From the NCBI GenBank assembly GCA_037367405.1, contig JAZKJV010006941.1, positions 992,001-1,056,000 on the forward strand: a DNA stretch of 64,000 nt, written 5' to 3'. The translations under genes and the position numbers were made by a program. This document shows, one piece after another, positions 59,390-64,000 of this stretch (position 1 is its first letter; every line of letters starts with the position of its first letter). The DNA comes from Ottelia alismoides. Its lineage: Eukaryota; Streptophyta; Magnoliopsida; Alismatales; Hydrocharitaceae. The notes below the pieces were generated by a model. It made no database searches and was not told the DNA's origin. It saw only the letters and a program-made list of their open reading frames with translations.

Positions 59390-59809
59390 TTTGACCAGTT
59401 TCACCGTCGATGAGGTCAACTAAACTATGTTTATTCAAACCATGGTATGGTTAACAAGGGCATAAGTTTCAAAATAAACCATCTCCCTCCTCCTCTTCAC
59501 ATTGCCTTTCCTACCGCCACCCCCTCCATCTCATGTTGCTCCTCCGCCTCCTCCTCCACCAACTGCAGGCCCTTCCTCCCACCGGTGGGTTTGAGTTGCG
59601 ACAGTTCACAGCTATGTATTATTCATCTCTTTGCAACTGAGAAGCCTCAAGGAAGATGCACTCATCGATAGAGGATGGTGAGTAGCCTCGGGAGAGTATC
59701 TCATAAGAAGGCCTCGCGACGAAGTAGGAAGAGAGGTTGCAATGGGAGGGGCGAAGGAGGAGGAGTGGCTGGAGGAGGTGTGTGCGAAGATGGTAGGAGG
59801 AGAGGGAGA

Positions 59810-60870
59810 GGAGATTTTCAGGGATTTGTTTAGCAACATCAAATTTGTAATTAATCGGTACATGAAAATTCCTCAAAAAATTCAATAAAAATCATCATTA
59901 GATCCACAATAAATGTTTTATCCTTAAAAATACAAGCATTTCGATAATTTAGTGGATGAATTAAGGTGAAGTAAAGAGAGAGAGAAAATAAAGAGGAGGA
60001 AGAAGAATGGAAGGGCGAAGGGAGAAGGAGTGGGGGAAGGAGAGGGGCAAAGGAGGAGGAGGGGTTGGATGAGGCAAACGTAGGGAAGGGGCGGAGAATG
60101 AGATGGTCGGAGGAGGAGGGGCGGAAGGGGGAGAAACATGAGATTTTTAGGCATTTATTTAGCATTCTCAAATTTATGATTAATTGATTCAAGAAAACTT
60201 CTCGAAAAATTAATAAAAATAACCATTATATCCGCAATAGGTGTTTTATCTTTAAAAATATAAATATTTTTTATGATTTAATAACTGAACGAATGTGAAG
60301 TAAAGAGAGAGAGAAAATAAAGATAAGGAGAAAGAAGAAGAAAAATGGAGGGGTGGAGGGGAATTATTGGCTAGAGAGGGAGGGGAAAAGGAGAAGGAGT
60401 GGCTGGACTTGGAGGGGGCAAGCATGGGGGAGGGATAGAGGAGGAGGGCCTCGAGGGGAGAGACATGGGATTTTCATGTATTTATTTAGCAGCCTCAAAT
60501 TTGTGATTAATTAGTTCATGAAAACTCCTCAAAAATCAATAAAAATTATCGTTAGATCTGCAATAAGTGGTTTATCAATGAAAATAGAAACATTTTTTGA
60601 TGATTTGGTAGATGAATGAAGACGAAGTAAAGAAAGAGAAAATAAAGTGGAGGAGGAAGAAGAAAAAGAATGGAAGAAGAAGAAGAATGGAAGGACGGAG
60701 GAGGAGGGGCTGGAAGGGGAGGTGCAAAAAAGGATGGGCTAGAGGGGGCAGAGGAGGAGGAGGGGCAGAGGAGGGGCAGAGATGTAGTGGCTGGAGGGGG
60801 AGGGTTGGAGGAGGAGATGGTTGGAGAAGGAGGAAGGGTTAGAGGGGGAGGAGGGGGGAGGAAGAGGGGA
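59810..60870. repeat. Three tandem approximately 330-bp units with purine-rich arms
   Basis: Units start near 59,810, 60,140 and 60,470. Each has 'gggattttca(t/g)g.atttatttagca', 'tgaaaactcctcaaaaa', 'gtgaagtaaagagagagag' and then a G/A-rich stretch of 100-200 bp (ggaggaggagg). The open frames read through the purine-rich parts and are not genes. Confidence 0.75.
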
Positions 60871-60911
60871 AGGAAGAAGAAGAAAAGGAGAAAGAAAAGT
60901 ATAATTCTGCC

Positions 60912-61640
60912 TAGGGTTGAACATCAGGTAAGACCGACCCTCGACCCAACCTAAAGCCCGGCTCACCAAATCTGACCCTAGCCCGAGCTCATTGGAAATA
61001 TGGGCATGCTTGGGCTTCAATTTGAGCCCAATTTGTTATTTGGGTTGGATTCAGGTCTAGCATAACCTGAACCCCAAGCCCGGTTAGCCGGCCTGCTAGT
61101 AGTCTTGTGTTTAAGCTCGTTAAAAGGCCCATGGTTAGGCATGAAATCTAAGTCTAAGTTCGCCCAACCCCACCCAACCCCAACCAAAACCATATACCCG
61201 TATGTGTAACCCCATTCAAATCCTACCCAAATCCCTAGTCCCCCATTGGTTGGCCCCACCCAAAACCTAAACATGGAAATCCCACTATCACGAGAACACT
61301 CCCATTCCTCAGAACCAAAACCCTAGTCTTCCATTGGTTTGCCCCACACCCAAAATCTAAAAAAATCCTAATACAAGCACAATAACACCTCGTAGTATAA
61401 ACCCTTAGGTAAAATAAAATCAGTATCAACGATAGAAAATGCATAAATCAAAGAAACTCAACTTATCTTGTGGGCTGACCTGATCCAAGCCTGACCCATA
61501 GGACCATGGGTAGGGTCTGGGCTTGGGCAACAAAAATAAAAGAAATAGGACATGGGCTCGACTCATGGGTCCGAAATCTTAGATGGGCTTGGGCTGGACT
61601 GACCTTGGCCCGACCCTACCTCGCCTGATGTTCAACCCTA
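60912..61640. mobile_element. hAT element, 729 bp
   Basis: Ends TAGGGTTGAACATCAGGTAA and the complement of TAGGGTTGAACATCAGGCGA. The 8-bp duplications are ATTCTGCC (60904-60911) and ATTCTACC (61641-61648), one mismatch. The interior is built on 'gggcttgggc'/'cccgaccc'-type repeats without coding capacity. Confidence 0.82.
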
Positions 61641-61848
61641 ATTCTACCCTCGAATCTTTATTTAATTACTCTTCTATCCCCAAAGTTAACTTTCATTTGG
61701 AATGTGGATAGACGACAACTAAACCGAAGGGCACAATCGATCATTGTGGAAGAAATTGGGGGTACACATACTATTCCAAAAAATGGAGGGAACTAACTGA
61801 TATTACCATATCACAGAGGAGCATAAGTGATAAAAGTTCTATTTATTA

Positions 61849-62670
61849 TTAAAGATATATAAATTTTGTTGTTGTAAATGACTGTTTTGAAATTTTCCAT
61901 TTGGGCATACATTTATATTGGTTTAATTTCGAAAAAGAAAAACATAAATTCGATAATTAAGTGCACGTGATGTAATGTCAACGTAAACTCATGCAAAATT
62001 AGGATAAGTTGTTGCGAATTGAAAGGATTAATTATGTTTTTTCTGTGGAGCACAACAATAAAACATCATTTGCAGTGGATCCTAAAGTGATTGGATGCTT
62101 GTATCGCATTTTCAAAAGTTACATTTAGAAATGATCAACTGAACACGTTAAAAATCTTCTATTGTTGGTATGAGTAAGTGGAATCAATCGCTCATACTTG
62201 TTATCGCTCATACTTGTTCGGTTGGTTGGTTTGAAGATATAGAAAGAACAAGTATCGTAAAACTAAAGATAGTACATGATGTGATCAACTTATATCGTAA
62301 TTGCATATTCCTTGCCATAGTAAGTTGCTTGTGGCATGAAACACATATCAATAATATACCAAGTACTTCAATATATCAATTTTTTGGGTGGGTTTCTACA
62401 AATAAAACTGTGTTCAATTGCAAAGCAATGGTTGCCACATTTTCCTATCTACCCATCTCATCTGAATTTACTTTCAGGAGATTTTTCTTCAAGCGCAAGT
62501 ACACATAAACCTCGAAAATAAGAGGTACCTGAACGGCGCTCTTTCAGAAGGTGAATCTGATAAGCACACCAGCAAACAACTGATGTCGGTTTTGATTACG
62601 CAAAGACATCTCAACATGAACTCTAGCTTCAACAATTTTAAATAAACAAAGTGGCCTTGATTGAACCCAA
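61849..62670. other. Intergenic, nothing recognised
   Basis: Only short frames (62,170-62,508 the longest) without recognisable domains. Confidence 0.35.
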
Positions 62671-62675
62671 GGAGT

Positions 62676-62760
62676 GTTCTGGTGGTAGTGCAGTATGCAT
62701 ATACCTTAAAGGACCCATATTCGAATCCCAAAGGTGACGTTCTGGACCTCCAAAATTATG
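62676..62760 (+). mobile_element. Possible tRNA-derived SINE fragment
   Basis: 'tggtggtagtgcagtatgc' resembles a Pol III A box, and 'catattcgaatccc' about 35 bp on resembles a B box, with spacing as in the three clear SINEs. The 3' part does not match them. Confidence 0.35.
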
Positions 62761-62953
62761 GAGCATACTATTTAAAAAGTAGCTTTGATTAAATCTCTTT
62801 ATTCACACATAAAGTGGCTTTTAGGATAGCCGGGTAAGAAAGCTCAATATGTTCACTAAACTAGCACATGAAAAAAACAATAATATTATTTTCCGCACGT
62901 ATTCAATCGTAAACCTTAAATGTCCAGAAATGTGACATAAACGCTGCTATAAT

Positions 62954-63130
62954 TAGGGGTGTTCGTGGAGCGAAAACCCGTTCCATTTAGAGTTGACCCG
63001 ATCCGATCCATGATATTGGATCAACGGATCAACCCGCTTCAATCAAAATGGTTATCCATTAGATTGGATACCCATTGGATATCGGATTACCCGTGGGTAT
63101 CCGCGGATCCAAAAGAATTAGATGTAAGAC
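62954..63130 (+). mobile_element. One end of a hAT-like element
   Basis: TAGGGGTGTTCGTGGAGCGA followed by 'gatccgatcc' and 'gggtatccgcggatcc' repeats is a common type of plant hAT terminus, but no matching right end is seen before 63,600. Confidence 0.35.
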
Positions 63131-63633
63131 AAACAAAATTTGTTAAAGCTTCCAAAATAGGATTTCGTGTAAAAATATAAATGACAAAAAAGTCAAGCAC
63201 TACAAAATTTGCGATTATATTTTAAAATTTAAATGTCCGAAGTCAAAATATGTATGAAATGAATATGCCAGATGGTACGCGGATATATCAATTTGACACT
63301 TACATAGTGATATAGAACGGGACAATTTCATATCGATACCGCTTTGGCACGGGCTTTTATTTCGACTTCTCCAATGTTCAAACATAAAATTTCTCTTAAT
63401 CACGAATTCTACGTTCTAATTTATCTAACTATGATTAAATAAGTGTTTTTTTAAAAAATTCTTATCTTCAACGGTAATTCCGTATAAAATATGGGAAACA
63501 AAGTAGTGGCCGAAGGAGCCCCACCCCACCTAAACGTCGCTGCCGAAACATGCATTGTTATCGATTGCTTGTAGGTCGGATATGGTGACGGATCAGACAT
63601 AAATCTTAACTGTTTTTTTGTTGTGCTTAAGAC

Positions 63634-64000
63634 TAGGGATAAAAACGGATCGGATACGGATTAGATATGCCTATTTCCATATCCATATTTGCCTCATCTC
63701 TATCGAATACGAATCGGATACGGATATGATTCGGATATGCATGAAGGAAACCATATCCTTAAAAAATATGGATACGAATCCGAATCGGATATTTATCGAA
63801 TCCAAATACGGATCGAATAAAGAGCGGGCCCAACCACATATCGGATAAAGAGCTAATCCAAATATGAATCGAATAAAAAGTGAAATCCAAATATGGATCC
63901 AATAGACATGGAATTTAAATATATGTCGAATAAAGACTACATACGAATACGAAAGTTCATGTGATTTTAAAAAAATCAAGTCACAAATAATATTCAATTA
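63634..64000 (+). mobile_element. Left end of an Ac-like hAT element, cut by the window
   Basis: TAGGGATAAAAACGGATCGG closely resembles the Ac/hAT terminus TAGGGATGAAAACGG, and the following 'cggatacgga' and 'aatcggatat' repeats are typical subterminal sequence. The right end lies outside the window. Confidence 0.55.

Larger units (their letters stand above)
59390..61838. mobile_element. Decayed Mutator-like element related to the Pack-MULE
   Basis: The right part (61,690-61,838) follows the Pack-MULE's right end block by block: 'ggacggaaactaacc'-like, 'actgatattacca', 'gcataagtgataaaa'. The left part at about 59,425-59,475 matches 'actcaaaccatggtgtggtt'-'aacaggg'. The outer left terminus is lost and no target duplication is found. 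The interior holds purine-rich tandem repeats and a nested hAT element. Confidence 0.5.

Noticed and set aside
60612..60954. Open frames rich in E, K, G and R
   Set aside because: By-products of purine-rich tandem repeats.
1..64000. CRISPR arrays, operons, bacterial-type genes
   Set aside because: No regularly spaced short repeats with unique spacers; gene structure is eukaryotic with GT/AG introns throughout.

Overview
This is a stretch of a flowering-plant nuclear genome: spliced R2R3-MYB, VARLMGL/DUF4378, DUF3511 and Di19 genes sit in a sea of plant-type transposons (Ty3/gypsy elements with very long LTRs, Mutator-like elements, hAT elements, a LINE and tRNA-derived SINEs). I cannot name the species from sequence alone.

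Layout. 1-13,968 is AT-rich Ty3/gypsy material of the Tat/Athila type: a 3' LTR (651-4456), a truncated LTR in inverted orientation (4490-7137), a reversed gag scrap, then a second LTR (8038-11645) followed by a tRNA-Asp-like primer-binding site and a decayed gag/protease region. At 14,096-15,107 lies the C-terminal part of a reverse-transcriptase family protein with a CCHC knuckle and a restriction-like endonuclease signature. A 1.2-kb non-autonomous hAT element follows. 17.1-24.1 kb is the gene island: an R2R3-MYB gene (+) with the canonical 133/130-bp exons and a WLLS C-terminus, and a five-exon DUF4378 gene (-). A 3.3-kb deleted Mutator-like element (24815-28155) sits directly upstream of the DUF4378 gene. 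A DUF3511 gene (-) is at 31.0-31.3 kb and an unrecognised terminal exon (-) at 32.4-32.6 kb. 33.7-36.5 kb is a dead LINE split by a hAT element; SINEs follow at 38.4-38.8 kb. 39561-42349 is a Pack-MULE-like element that captured part of a CYP704-like P450 gene, itself split by a hAT insertion. 43-47 kb holds element ends, tandem repeats and a SINE. A Di19 zinc-finger gene (-) occupies 47.2-49.5 kb. A full-size 7.6-kb Mutator-like element (49755-57399) lies 267 bp upstream of its start codon; it encodes a MURA-like transposase followed on the same strand by a multi-exon plant mobile domain (PMD) gene, both now broken by stops, a frameshift and damaged splice sites. The rest (57.4-64 kb) is a decayed Mutator-like element with purine-rich tandem repeats, further hAT ends and sequence I cannot assign.

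How parts work together. The two related Mutator-like elements (7.6 kb and 3.3 kb) form a parent/deletion-derivative pair: same TIRs, same short palindromic modules, same promoter, same 3' PMD exons, with the transposase and most of the PMD domain missing from the small copy. Both are immediately 5' of host genes and are transcribed away from them. Most transposon boundaries here are supported by perfect target-site duplications (9 bp for MULEs, 8 bp for hATs, about 17 bp for SINEs) read directly in the sequence.
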